From NCBI RefSeq assembly GCF_001715195.1, contig NZ_MDWE01000005.1, positions 93,312 through 157,311 of the forward strand: a DNA stretch of 64,000 bases, in the 5' to 3' direction. This document shows, in pieces, positions 45,541 to 54,545 of the stretch; positions within the stretch are counted from its first letter, which is position 1; every line of letters begins with the position of its first letter. A program made the translations under genes and the position numbers. The notes below the pieces were generated by a model. That model was not told where the DNA came from. It searched no databases and saw only the letters and a program-made list of their open reading frames with translations. The stretch is from Rhodohalobacter halophilus (lineage in GTDB: Bacteria > Bacteroidota > Rhodothermia > Balneolales > Balneolaceae).

Positions 45541-46183
45541 GGACTTGTAGTGATGAGAGTCCTTCACCCAACGAGGCTTTAATGAGATCACCTTTCTCAA
45601 CTTTTGAAACACCTTCGGGTGTACCTGTATAGATCATATCGCCCGGAGTAAGTGTGAAATGTTGAGATAAGTAAGAGATTAATCTGACAACGGGGAAGAG
45701 CATGTCAGAAGTATTTCCAGTCTGGCGAACTTCTCCGTTAACGGATACAGTAATATTGAGGTCAGTAAGATCAATCCCAGGGTGATATTCTATTAAATTT
45801 CCAAGAGGAGCAAAAGTGTTAAGGCCTTTAGCGAGTGTCCAGGGCAGACCTTTCAATTTTGCCTGAGACTGGATATCTCGTGCGGTCATATCCAATCCTA
45901 CACCAACAGCTTTTATGGATTCAAGTGCTTCCTGTTCAGAAATATTCTTTACGGTTTTTCCAATTAAGATCACCATTTCAACTTCATGGTGTACATTTTT
46001 TGATGAGTTGGGAATTTTAATTGAGTCGCCGTTAAATATCAGACTGCTGCGCGGTTTTAAAAAAACAACCGGTTCCGACGGAACTTCATTTTTTAACTCT
46101 TTGGCATGCTTGGCATAATTTCGGCCTATGCAATATATCGAACCAAACTGGAGCTCAGGGAAGTCGGGAATATGATGAGTCAT
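45530..46183 (-). CDS. Fumarylacetoacetate hydrolase family protein
   Basis: A protein of 217 residues of the single-domain FAH family, which hydrolyse acylpyruvates or decarboxylate oxaloacetate. Visible: YCIGRNYAKHAKEL, metal-binding HHEVEMVILIGK (about 65-76), the GLDMTARDIQSQAKLKGLPWTLAKG block and the closing PGDMIYTGTPEGVSKVEKGD. A housekeeping metabolite-repair role is inferred from the family. It is followed by the M23 gene with an 11-bp overlap. Confidence 0.94.
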   Translation of the reverse strand: MTHHIPDFPELQFGSIYCIGRNYAKHAKELKNEVPSEPVVFLKPRSSLIFNGDSIKIPNSSKNVHHEVEMVILIGKTVKNISEQEALESIKAVGVGLDMTARDIQSQAKLKGLPWTLAKGLNTFAPLGNLIEYHPGIDLTDLNITVSVNGEVRQTGNTSDMLFPVVRLISYLSQHFTLTPGDMIYTGTPEGVSKVEKGDLIKASLGEGLSSLQVHVS

Positions 46184-46229
46184 GGCACATGAATTGGGAT
46201 GATCTACCGGAAGAAGTTCTCTTTAAAAT

Positions 46230-46261
46230 AAAAAAAGCTCCGACAAAATTATCGGAGCTTT
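46230..46261 (-). terminator. Rho-independent terminator of rplU-rpmA
   Basis: Arms AAAGCTCCGA (46234-46243) and TCGGAGCTTT (46252-46261) form a 10-bp stem with an 8-base loop; on the minus strand the stem runs into an uninterrupted U-run. It lies about 30 bp beyond the rpmA stop. Confidence 0.9.
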
Positions 46262-46289
46262 AAAATTCTTTCAGTAAGAAGATGAAAAT

Positions 46290-46544
46290 TTATACCTGCT
46301 CAACAGATACATATTTTCTTCCATTGCCTCTGCGCCTGAACGTTACTTTTCCGTCAGACAGTGCGAATAGAGTGTCATCACCGCCGCGGCCTACATTCTC
46401 ACCGGGGTGGAATTTTGTTCCGCGCTGGCGTACAATAATATTACCGGCTTTAACTACTTCGCCGCCGTACTTTTTAACACCCAGTCGTTTCGATTCTGAA
46501 TCTCGTCCGTTTCTTGTGGAGCCTTGACCTTTCTTATGTGCCAT
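46290..46544 (-). CDS. rpmA: 50S ribosomal protein L27
   Basis: A protein of 84 residues with the L27 start [20 protein letters not shown] and [23 protein letters not shown]. It has no N-terminal extension of the kind removed by a protease in Firmicutes. It lies 22 bp after rplU with a strong terminator downstream, the usual two-gene operon. Confidence 0.98.
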   Translation of the reverse strand: MAHKKGQGSTRNGRDSESKRLGVKKYGGEVVKAGNIIVRQRGTKFHPGENVGRGGDDTLFALSDGKVTFRRRGNGRKYVSVEQV

Positions 46545-46566
46545 TGGTATACCTCGTCGTCGTTAA

Positions 46567-46875
46567 TTACGAAATTTTGTCAATTTTAATTTGGGTAATT
46601 GGCTGTCGGTGTCCGTTTTTTACCCGATATCCTTTACGTCGTTTCTTTTTGAAGACAATGACTTTATCACTCTTCAGATGCTCAACAATAGATGCTTCAA
46701 CTTTTGCACCGTCAACGGTTGGCTGGCCAATTTTTACTTTTCCTTTCTCATCTTTAACTAAAAGTACATTTTCAAATGTTACTTTACCTTCAGCTTCAGG
46801 CAGCCTGTTGACAAACAGTGTTTGGTCTTCAGAAACTTTGTATTGATGCCCGCCGATTTTTACGATAGCGTACAT
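46567..46875 (-). CDS. rplU: 50S ribosomal protein L21
   Basis: A protein of 102 residues from ATG 46875 (MYAIVKIGGHQYKVSEDQ), the universal L21 start; the open frame extends 17 codons further upstream but those residues are unrelated. The C-terminal KKKRRKGYRVKNGHRQPIT is typical. First gene of the rplU-rpmA operon; its upstream region to 47133 should hold the promoter. Confidence 0.98.
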   Translation of the reverse strand: MYAIVKIGGHQYKVSEDQTLFVNRLPEAEGKVTFENVLLVKDEKGKVKIGQPTVDGAKVEASIVEHLKSDKVIVFKKKRRKGYRVKNGHRQPITQIKIDKIS

Positions 46876-47133
46876 AGGATTAAATAATTTCTTTGATTGC
46901 AATTCAATAATTTGGATAGAAACCAAAGATAATGCTTTTTCATTAAATCTGAAAACCTTTAAAGAATGTTTTTTAGCTTACTGATGTTTGTGTTTGCAAG
47001 TATTGATTGGGTGATTCAATGAGGAAATAAAGATTGCCGGATGAATTCTGGAGGAAGTTTATTTTCGCTAAAATCAGTTTTTCTAAATTGCAGAGTTGCT
47101 GTATTTTACACTCAAAAATAATTACACACAGTT

Positions 47134-47310
47134 ATGAAACAACTACCCGACCTTCACAAGCAAGCGTTTAAGTACAAAAATAAGAAACGTCTACAACGCG
47201 ATGGTGGTCGTGCATGGATTAAAGACTCCCAGCTTTTTGAATCACGAAAAGGAGCTAACGGCCATCTGGAGACCGTAAAAGATGAGGGTACCCGGAAGCA
47301 GTCTCAGTAA
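47134..47310 (+). CDS. Small basic hypothetical protein (58 residues)
   Basis: ATG to TAA gives 58 residues, rich in Lys, Arg and Gln (KQLPDLHKQAFKYKNKKRLQ, then RDGGRAWIKDSQLF). No signal peptide or named motif. It fills the gap between the rplU promoter region and the convergent lexA gene (29 bp from its stop). Even composition and good packing favour a real gene; I do not recognise the family. Confidence 0.5.
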   Translation: MKQLPDLHKQAFKYKNKKRLQRDGGRAWIKDSQLFESRKGANGHLETVKDEGTRKQSQ

Positions 47311-47339
47311 TCTGTTACTCTCAATAGCTGATTGCTGTA

Positions 47340-47978
47340 TCAGAACGCTTTGTGAATGCCGTTTCGATTCACGTGGCCTATATATTTGCCAATCACTCTG
47401 ACCTCTTCAAACACATCCGGTTCAACGTGAATGGTATCGTACTCCTCGTTGGCCGGTTCGAGCCGTAATCCATTCTGATCATAAAAAATTCGTTTCAGGC
47501 TCGTTTCGCCATCGTATAAAATCGCCCCGATATCCCCATCTTTAACATCGCTGTCCATCAGAAGTACAAAATCTCCATCAAAAATACCTGCATCTTTCAT
47601 ACTCATGCCAGATACCCGAAGAGCAAACATTTGGTCAAGATTTGGAAATAGAGTTTCCAGTGTAATTTTTCCAAGATCGGCCTCAACGGCTTCCTGAAGA
47701 TACCCGGCGGCAATGACTCCTCGAACTTCGATTCCCTCTTTTTGTATACCGAGTATATCTTCGTGATCGGGATGGATATCGTACTCATCATCCTCACCTT
47801 TAATCAGATAACCTTTTTTTAGCAGGGCCTGAATATTTTGGGTTACACTGTTTGGAGATTTATAGTTAAACTCATCGGAGATTTCCCGATAGGTTGGCCA
47901 TACATCGTGATCGTTTTTGTATTCTACGATGTAATCGAGAAATTCTTTCTGTTTACGAGTCAATTGAGCTTTATCCAT
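47340..47978 (-). CDS. lexA: LexA-family SOS repressor
   Basis: A protein of 212 residues that represses DNA-damage genes and cleaves itself when RecA is activated. An N-terminal winged helix (TRKQKEFLDYIVEYKNDHDVWPTYREISDEF), the self-cleavage site in RGVIAAGYLQEAVE (Ala-Gly), the serine in RVSGMSMKDAG and the lysine in TSLKRIFYDQ. I take ATG 47978 (MDKAQLTRKQ), two codons after the longest start. It stands back to back with the HEAT-cyclophilin gene; only about 26 bp separate the starts. I could not identify an SOS box there. Confidence 0.93.
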   Translation of the reverse strand: MDKAQLTRKQKEFLDYIVEYKNDHDVWPTYREISDEFNYKSPNSVTQNIQALLKKGYLIKGEDDEYDIHPDHEDILGIQKEGIEVRGVIAAGYLQEAVEADLGKITLETLFPNLDQMFALRVSGMSMKDAGIFDGDFVLLMDSDVKDGDIGAILYDGETSLKRIFYDQNGLRLEPANEEYDTIHVEPDVFEEVRVIGKYIGHVNRNGIHKAF

Positions 47979-48004
47979 AACCAAATTTATTTACTGTAAG
48001 ATAT

Positions 48005-49996
48005 ATGTGCAAGAAAAGAACTTCTGATTCAAAATTCAATCTTATTTGTTTGAAATACCGTACTATTTTTTCACTTTTTCTTGGAGTGCTTTTTTTAAGC
48101 AGTTGCTCAGGTGATCCGGATTACCTCCAGCGGTATGAGGTAGTTATAACTGATTATCCGGACTTGCTTCAACATGTTTCAGATCGAAATTTCAGCGGTA
48201 TTATGGAATTTGTTGATCATGAGGAGCCGCAAGTGTCCAGTTTGGCCTGGAGAGCATTGGCAAAAACGGACCTTGATGACAGTGAATTAAAACTTCTTTT
48301 TGATAGGGTAATTCGATCGGATCAAAAAGGCGGATGGTTTGCACTCAGTTTTCATGACTTAAATGATGACCACCTGGCTCAGGTCCGAGAAGCGTTTCAA
48401 ACAGGAGAGATTCAATCTGAAGAAGTCTGCGAAGTGTTTTTTCGACTGGGAAATCGGGCGGATGCCGAATTCCTTATGAACTCTGATCATGCGTTAGAGT
48501 CAATTCATTGTGCAAAAGCTGTGGGAGGTATTCTTGCAAGGGAGGAAATGCCCCAAAGTTTTAGCATGGATCTGATACGATCGGCGCTGGATCATAATAG
48601 TTCTATAATTCGAAGAAATTTACTGTATGGATATTATCGCGCCGCACTGAACAGGCCTGAAGTGCCATCGAACTCTACCGCTGAATTGATGAACAAGTGG
48701 GTTGAATTTGGAGTGGGGCAGGATGAATTTGTGGATATGACGATGGTAAGAATATTTGGAAATGAAGGGCTGCATGTTGTGATGGATTCGCTTTCAGATC
48801 AAGAACTGAATTCCATGACCGGACTTTCCGTAGATCTTTCCATTGCAGTAGGAGAGAGGGTTCCTCGCAGTGATGATGTTGAACCGATCTTTAGACTTCT
48901 TGATCACAAGAACAACCATGTTGTTGTTCAAACCCTCGCGTCACTGGCGCAATTTGACAGGCTTACACCTCAATTTCTGGAACAGATCGAAAAAGAGGTG
49001 ACTCAAACCACAAGGGATGCAGAGATCTTTGTCACTTCATTAAATCTATTTTTAAGAAACGGATATCGGGTCTCGCCCCATAGAGTCAGGTTAGATCATT
49101 TTGCGCAAAACAACCCATATTTGACAGATCGATTTCTTGTTGTTTACAGTGCACTGGATAGTGATCAAGAGTATTATGAGCGGTTGGCTTCACTTATTCA
49201 AAAGGGTGGGATAGAAGCACTTCATGCGGGACGAATGCTGACCACATTTCTGCAGCGGCCCGGCATGATGAATCGTTATAGAGAAGAAGTAGATGAACTT
49301 CTTGCTTTGGTTTTAAGCGAATCAAACAGGTCTGCCCTGGATGGATTGACACAGATATTTCTGGATGAAGAACTATTTGAAGATCATGTATTTACCCACC
49401 TTCAGGATGCATATAATAGCTATGTGGAGACAGGGAGTACAGAGCAAGCTCAGATAGTCGGAACGGTCTTGGAAGAGCGATTCCCGGACCGTTTTGTACC
49501 AGCCGATATTGAATTTGATGAACCATTCAGGCTGCCGGATACAAATCGCTTATACGAAATGGGAACGCGTCCATTCTGGGAGCTTAAAACAGAAAAAGGG
49601 ACACTTGTTGTACGCCTGAATCCTATCGAAGCTCCATTTACAGTTTCCTCCATCGATAGTCTTACACGATCAGGCGCTTATGATGGAGTTGTATTCCACA
49701 GGGTAGTCAGGAATTTTGTAGCACAAGGCGGGGATTTTGATCGAAGGGACGGTTTCGGTGGACCTGATTATCGAATCCCTACCGAGCCATCATATGAGAC
49801 TTTTGAACGTGGAATGGCAGGAATTGCCAGTTCCGGTACGGATACGGAAGGAAGTCAGTTTTTCTTTATGCATCGCTGGGCACCACACCTTGACGGACAT
49901 TACACCAATTTTGGCCAGATCACCAGGGGACTGGATGTTCTGGATAAGCTGCAGGTTGGCGATAAAATAATCGAAGCGAGAATATATCCGGAATAA
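48005..49996 (+). CDS. Lipoprotein with HEAT-like repeats and C-terminal cyclophilin PPIase
   Basis: A protein of 663 residues. A lipoprotein signal ends at FLSSCSGD (Cys near 37). The body (about 55-500) is helical with HEAT-like units (MEFVDHEEPQVSSLAWRALAK, LLDHKNNHVVVQTLASLAQFD). From about 520 a cyclophilin domain follows (YDGVVFHRVVRNFVAQGGDFDR, GSQFFFMHRWAPHLDGHYTNFGQI), including the FHR and GSQFF active-site motifs. A periplasmic folding factor is likely (inference). Alternative later starts are possible since the Cys is far from the first Met. It is divergent from lexA. Confidence 0.88.
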   Translation: MCKKRTSDSKFNLICLKYRTIFSLFLGVLFLSSCSGDPDYLQRYEVVITDYPDLLQHVSDRNFSGIMEFVDHEEPQVSSLAWRALAKTDLDDSELKLLFDRVIRSDQKGGWFALSFHDLNDDHLAQVREAFQTGEIQSEEVCEVFFRLGNRADAEFLMNSDHALESIHCAKAVGGILAREEMPQSFSMDLIRSALDHNSSIIRRNLLYGYYRAALNRPEVPSNSTAELMNKWVEFGVGQDEFVDMTMVRIFGNEGLHVVMDSLSDQELNSMTGLSVDLSIAVGERVPRSDDVEPIFRLLDHKNNHVVVQTLASLAQFDRLTPQFLEQIEKEVTQTTRDAEIFVTSLNLFLRNGYRVSPHRVRLDHFAQNNPYLTDRFLVVYSALDSDQEYYERLASLIQKGGIEALHAGRMLTTFLQRPGMMNRYREEVDELLALVLSESNRSALDGLTQIFLDEELFEDHVFTHLQDAYNSYVETGSTEQAQIVGTVLEERFPDRFVPADIEFDEPFRLPDTNRLYEMGTRPFWELKTEKGTLVVRLNPIEAPFTVSSIDSLTRSGAYDGVVFHRVVRNFVAQGGDFDRRDGFGGPDYRIPTEPSYETFERGMAGIASSGTDTEGSQFFFMHRWAPHLDGHYTNFGQITRGLDVLDKLQVGDKIIEARIYPE

Positions 49997-50032
49997 TTTC
50001 ATGGCCGTATCCCACAAATTTAATGGATAGAA

Positions 50033-50389
50033 ATGGAAATAAATCCATCAAGTAACTATTGGATATCTAAGGTTCATACCTGGCTGGATTATGAACTGTC
50101 CGGCTCATCACTCTTTCTATTGAGCTATATATACCCTTTAGCCTTTTTGTTGGCAGCCGGTGCGGCACTACTGTTTGTGCCGCTGTTGCTCAAAATGCTG
50201 ATTGAGGAGCGAAGAATTGGCTGGCTCATTTCATTTCTGATTTTTGTAATCGGGCCACCCATATTTGCCGTATTCTATTTCGAAAACCCAACCGTTGACG
50301 GTGTGGGTAAGTTTGTAATGATCGGCAGTTTCTATTTTTACTGCGCAATTTTAAGGCTGGTGATCCCCGGCTGGTACAGAGATGAATAA
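50033..50389 (+). CDS. Small integral membrane protein
   Basis: A protein of 118 residues with three membrane segments (about 25-52, 62-83 and 93-112; SSLFLLSYIYPLAFLLAAG, RIGWLISFLIFVIGPPIFAVFYF, KFVMIGSFYFYCAILRLVI). I recognise no family. It lies 36 bp after the HEAT-cyclophilin gene on the same strand, so probably cotranscribed, and its stop is 3 bp from the convergent thiolase stop. Confidence 0.7.
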   Translation: MEINPSSNYWISKVHTWLDYELSGSSLFLLSYIYPLAFLLAAGAALLFVPLLLKMLIEERRIGWLISFLIFVIGPPIFAVFYFENPTVDGVGKFVMIGSFYFYCAILRLVIPGWYRDE

Positions 50390-50392
50390 CAA

Positions 50393-51607
50393 TCAGGCAC
50401 GTTCCAGAATTACCGCGTATCCCTGCCCCACTCCAATACACATGGTTACCAGCGCGTACTGTTTATTCTGTTTTTGTAGTTCGATAGCAGCAGTTTGCAA
50501 GATTCTGGCACCGCTCATTCCCAATGGATGCCCTAAAGCAATAGCGCCGCCATTTGGGTTGATTCTGGGATCATCGTCGTCAAGTCCCATTTTTCGAGTA
50601 CAAGCCAATGATTGCGCTGCAAAGGCTTCATTCAGCTCAATGATATCCATATCATCGTAAGTCAATCCCGCTTTTTTGAGAGCGATCTCTGATGCATAAA
50701 CCGGTCCGATCCCCATAATTCTCGGTTCCACTCCGGCAACTCCGGATGAGACAATTCGCGCCATGGGTTTCAATCCGTGCTCTTTCAATCCTTGACCCGA
50801 GGCGATCAGCATGGCGGCCGCGCCATCATTTAGCCCGGAGGAGTTACCCGCAGTTACGCTGCCGTCTTTCTTGAAAGCCGGACGCAGTTTAGCTAAAACT
50901 TCCGGTGTGGTTGACGGGCGTATAAATTCATCTTCTTCAAACAGCAGAGGATCTTGCTTCCTCCGGGGTATTTCTACCGGCACTATCTCTTCGGCCAAAC
51001 GTCCGGATTCTCTCGCTTTGGCAGCTTTTTGTTGAGACCAGGCCGCAAATTGATCCTGATCTTCCCGGGAGATTTGGTACTTCTCAACAAGATTTTCCGC
51101 TGTATTTCCCATCCCATCGGTTCCGTACAGTTCGTCCAGTTTTGGATTGATGAATCTCCAGCCAAAACTGGAATCGTGCATCTCAGAATCGTTTCCAAAC
51201 GGTTTGGTTGATTTTGAAATTACCCAGGGTCCGCGAGTCATGTGCTCCACGCCGCCGGTGATAAACAGATCCCCGTCACCGGCTTTGATGGCTCGGTTGG
51301 CATGGATGGCTGCCGACATACTGGAAGCACAGAGCCTGTTCACCGTTTCACCGGGAACCGTAAATGGAAGTCCCGCCAATAGAAGAGCCATTCGAGCAAC
51401 ATTTCGGTTGTCTTCCCCGGCCTGATTAGCACATCCCATAATCATATCGTTAACTGCTGCGGGATTCAGCTCTGAATTCCTTTTCATCAAAGATTTGATC
51501 ACATGTGCGGCTAAATCGTCGGTTCGAACAGGTGAGAGGCTTCCACGAAAATTTCCGATGGGTGTTCGAACGGCATCAACAATAAAAGCTTCTTTTTGGT
51601 CAGACAT
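50393..51607 (-). CDS. Acetyl-CoA C-acyltransferase (PcaF/FadA-type thiolase)
   Basis: A protein of 404 residues. Nucleophile Cys in VNRLCASSMSA near 92, His in NPNGGAIALGHPLGMSGAR near 360 and the final Cys in VTMCIGVGQGYA near 390. The GHPLGMSGAR and CIGVGQG motifs fit beta-ketoadipyl-CoA and long-chain 3-ketoacyl-CoA thiolases, unlike the acetoacetyl type at 38.2 kb. No beta-oxidation partner gene is adjacent. Confidence 0.94.
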   Translation of the reverse strand: MSDQKEAFIVDAVRTPIGNFRGSLSPVRTDDLAAHVIKSLMKRNSELNPAAVNDMIMGCANQAGEDNRNVARMALLLAGLPFTVPGETVNRLCASSMSAAIHANRAIKAGDGDLFITGGVEHMTRGPWVISKSTKPFGNDSEMHDSSFGWRFINPKLDELYGTDGMGNTAENLVEKYQISREDQDQFAAWSQQKAAKARESGRLAEEIVPVEIPRRKQDPLLFEEDEFIRPSTTPEVLAKLRPAFKKDGSVTAGNSSGLNDGAAAMLIASGQGLKEHGLKPMARIVSSGVAGVEPRIMGIGPVYASEIALKKAGLTYDDMDIIELNEAFAAQSLACTRKMGLDDDDPRINPNGGAIALGHPLGMSGARILQTAAIELQKQNKQYALVTMCIGVGQGYAVILERA

Positions 51608-51829
51608 GAGACTAGCGATATGAGAATTGAGAGGTTTCTAAATTTAAGTTGTAAGAATGAATATGTAGATGTGTCTAATGAAAAATAGAGTTTAATATAA
51701 AACATAGGAGATCAAGATGAACTGTTTCAAATGCGTGATGAAAATCAGAAAATGATTTATACTCTTCAAAAAAACTTATCAAATGAGTGACAAATAAAAG
51801 AGGTGAGAGTCAATAATACTTCTCAAATT

Positions 51830-53245
51830 TCAATTCTGAATGTTTTCCAAATATCGCACATATCTCGGCGGCAACTCAAAGGGCCGCTCTTCGGGGATTG
51901 CCGGGAGGCGCGGATTCTGAATCACGGGTTTTTGTGGCTTCTGTTCCGGATTCCAGGAGAAGTTGTCCAGGCGGCGGTTTACAATTTGAGGGGATTCAGG
52001 CAGATAGGAACCGTCAATATTTCGCTCTGCTTTAAACAGATCGAACTCACCATCTACAAAGAACATGGTGGACGAACCTGCCGCTATCATTTCAAGTAAA
52101 CCATCGGGCTGATCCTCTTCATCACGCTGGTGAAAAATAATTTCACTTTCATTAAAAACAACAATTCGTTCAACGGCTCCATCAGCGAAGTATGCGTGCA
52201 GAGTATCGCCGGCCATTTGATGAAGGCGTCCGGTTATCGTATCCTCCTGAACTGCGATTGGCCTGGGATAGGATGAGAGAAATCGGATATCATCATTTTC
52301 GAGGTAAGCCTCAATGACCGGCCCGGTTAACTGCATATTTTTTTGCCAGAGTTTTGGATTGGATCGCAGCTCAAACTTCTCTTCATGATCTCTGTAGAGA
52401 GCAGTATCGGCAATGGCAGTAAATTTTGTAGACCAGATTCTTACATTCTCAAATGCATCCATCGTGGATGTTGTATCGGTCTCAACCAGTTCTATTGTTT
52501 TTGCCAGAAGGTGCGTGGTATCGGATTCATTCTCGTTGAGCTCCATCAGCCAGGCATCATCACCTGTGAGCAGGCGATAACCGGTAGAATCCGCATAGAG
52601 ATAATTACCGGAAAAAGTGACCTGATCTTCATAATCATCAGCGTAAACACGTCCAAAAAGTTCATAAAGGTCGATTTGACGGTTCATGAATAGAGAATCG
52701 GCTTCAAGATATTGTGTGCTGTCGGCCAGTTGAACGTTTCCTCTGAATGCGGCACTGTCTATATCCTGATAATATAGGCCGGATTCTGCAAGGAGTGTAC
52801 CCCGCTCATCCTCAAACCGGACAGGATCACTGAAAATGATAAGATCCAGAGCCAGTGCTGCATCCATGGCATCACTGAAAACTGTGTTCGACTCGGACTG
52901 AACAATAACCCTTCCGCGAAGCTCACTATAATCTGTCTGTGTATTGTAGTAAAGAGTATCAGCCCAGATCATTTCTGATTCGGTTTCAATCTGAATATTG
53001 AAGGCATGAAACAGGTTTTCTTCTGTAAACTGATAGACACTGTCGGCATCCAGCATCATTCGATCAGTCGAAATTTTCACGTTACCTAACAACTTTTGTA
53101 CCTGCTGTCCATTGATGACAGAACCCTCACCCCGATCAGCGTCCAGGATATTTACCCGGGTTTGTGAGAGTACAGCAGTGGGGATCATAAAGAGAATGAC
53201 AAGTAAAATAGATGCTGTTTTGCTATGCATGATCGGGAGTCTCAT
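51830..53245 (-). CDS. OstA/LptA-like periplasmic LPS-transport protein
   Basis: A protein of 471 residues with a signal peptide (SKTASILLVILFMIPTAVLSQ). The first half has OstA/LptA-type repeated strands (VQKLLGNVKISTDRMMLDADSVYQF, LFGRVYADDYEDQVTFSGNYLYADS), expected to form the jelly-roll groove that carries LPS across the periplasm. It is much longer than E. coli LptA, as is usual for OstA-like proteins of Bacteroidota. The ATG overlaps the lptC stop by one base; an alternative start at 53230 opens directly on the signal peptide. Confidence 0.87.
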   Translation of the reverse strand: MRLPIMHSKTASILLVILFMIPTAVLSQTRVNILDADRGEGSVINGQQVQKLLGNVKISTDRMMLDADSVYQFTEENLFHAFNIQIETESEMIWADTLYYNTQTDYSELRGRVIVQSESNTVFSDAMDAALALDLIIFSDPVRFEDERGTLLAESGLYYQDIDSAAFRGNVQLADSTQYLEADSLFMNRQIDLYELFGRVYADDYEDQVTFSGNYLYADSTGYRLLTGDDAWLMELNENESDTTHLLAKTIELVETDTTSTMDAFENVRIWSTKFTAIADTALYRDHEEKFELRSNPKLWQKNMQLTGPVIEAYLENDDIRFLSSYPRPIAVQEDTITGRLHQMAGDTLHAYFADGAVERIVVFNESEIIFHQRDEEDQPDGLLEMIAAGSSTMFFVDGEFDLFKAERNIDGSYLPESPQIVNRRLDNFSWNPEQKPQKPVIQNPRLPAIPEERPFELPPRYVRYLENIQN

Positions 53246-53808
53246 CAGTCAATAATACGCCTTCCTCGAGGCTCTTCAATCACATACTCAGATAGATCCG
53301 TTAATCCATCAAATCCTCTGCCGGAAATGCTGTCGGATGGGGTGATAATGGTGACAAAACGGGGGGATGTTATCCGGTCTGTTTTTTGCGACCATACCAG
53401 ATAGTCGGAGTAGAGTTCTCTGTCTGTATTTGTTAATACCCGGACCGAATCATACAGCTCAAACTCACTTTGCTGTTCCAGATAAATTGCGCGTCGGCTC
53501 CATGCTTCAGTCTCTACAGCTCCGGTCGTATCGAAAAGTTGAACATAAACCGGTCCGTCGATGTGTGTTTCTGCCCGCTCTTTGGATTGATAGCTGATTG
53601 CATAATTCCCCTCGATATAGATTCTGGCTCTTTCCTGCTGCATGAGAGTCATTCGAACATCCCAGCTTTCTGTAGTTGTGATCAGTGAATCATTCAGGGT
53701 AGACTGAACCTGTTCACTGTCGTAGTCAGACAGATTGCTGCAGGCTCCGGACAGGAGGAGTGAAAGTAGCAACAATGGCGGAATGATCTGTAACGGATGT
53801 TTAATCAT
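53245..53808 (-). CDS. lptC: LPS export protein LptC (lipoprotein form)
   Basis: A protein of 187 residues. The N-terminal segment ends in a lipobox (LLLSLLLSGACSNLSD, Cys near 23), whereas E. coli LptC keeps a membrane anchor. The rest matches the LptC fold (RIYIEGNYAISYQSKERAETHIDGPVYVQLFD, AIYLEQQSEFELYDSVRVLTNTDRELYSDYLVWSQ). It passes LPS from the LptB2FG pump to the OstA-like bridge encoded immediately downstream with a 1-base overlap. Confidence 0.92.
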   Translation of the reverse strand: MIKHPLQIIPPLLLLSLLLSGACSNLSDYDSEQVQSTLNDSLITTTESWDVRMTLMQQERARIYIEGNYAISYQSKERAETHIDGPVYVQLFDTTGAVETEAWSRRAIYLEQQSEFELYDSVRVLTNTDRELYSDYLVWSQKTDRITSPRFVTIITPSDSISGRGFDGLTDLSEYVIEEPRGRRIID

Positions 53809-53897
53809 AAATAATCGCTTGGAATCAGGCGGATCGATACAGTATTATTCGACTTTGTCTGATGATATCCGGTTTTAAAAAGATCAGACGTAGCCGG

Positions 53898-54545
53898 CTA
53901 AGTTGTGCCGAAAAATCTGTCGCCCGCATCTCCGAGTCCCGGAACGATAAAAGCCTGCTCGTTCAGTTTCTCGTCCACTGCAGCAGTGATGATCTGAACA
54001 TCAGGGTACTTTTTCAAAATTCGTTCCAATCCTTCAGGTGCAGATATCAACGAGATAAACCGAATATTGTTGGCTCCCTGTTTTTTCAAAAATCCGATGG
54101 CATCGTCAGCACTGCCGCCTGTAGCCAGCATCGGATCTACGACAAGAGTTAAGCCGTTATCGAGACCTTCCGGAAGATTTGAGTAGTAATCTACCGGATT
54201 GTGCGTCTCTTCGTCTCTATACATACCCAGGTGGCCAACTTTGGCATCGGGTATAAAATTGATAATTGCATCTACCAGGCTGAGTCCTGCACGAAGAATG
54301 GGGACAACAATAATTTCCGTGTCAATTTCACAGCCATCGGTTGCGGTGATTGGAGTGTTGATTGTGGTGGTTCGCAGCGGGAGATCCTTCAGCGAGAAAT
54401 AAGCCAGGATTGTGGCGATACGTCCCAGGGCAGCTCGGAACTCGTCAGTACCTGTGGTTTTATTCCGCAATATGGAGAGATCGCGGGCCACCACTGGGTG
54501 ATCGATTACCGTTATTTTATCCAGAATCTCCTGACGTTTACTCAT
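53898..54545 (-). CDS. upp: Uracil phosphoribosyltransferase
   Basis: Converts uracil and PRPP to UMP. I choose ATG 54545 (MSKRQEILDKITVIDHPVV) instead of the longer frame from 54623, because the family starts there; this gives 215 residues and an 8-bp overlap with the symporter gene upstream. Motifs: VVPILRAGLSLVDAI, the PRPP loop LVVDPMLATGGSADDAI and the C-terminal PGLGDAGDRFFGT. Together with hpt and pnp it forms the nucleobase salvage set of the window. Confidence 0.95.
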   Translation of the reverse strand: MSKRQEILDKITVIDHPVVARDLSILRNKTTGTDEFRAALGRIATILAYFSLKDLPLRTTTINTPITATDGCEIDTEIIVVPILRAGLSLVDAIINFIPDAKVGHLGMYRDEETHNPVDYYSNLPEGLDNGLTLVVDPMLATGGSADDAIGFLKKQGANNIRFISLISAPEGLERILKKYPDVQIITAAVDEKLNEQAFIVPGLGDAGDRFFGTT

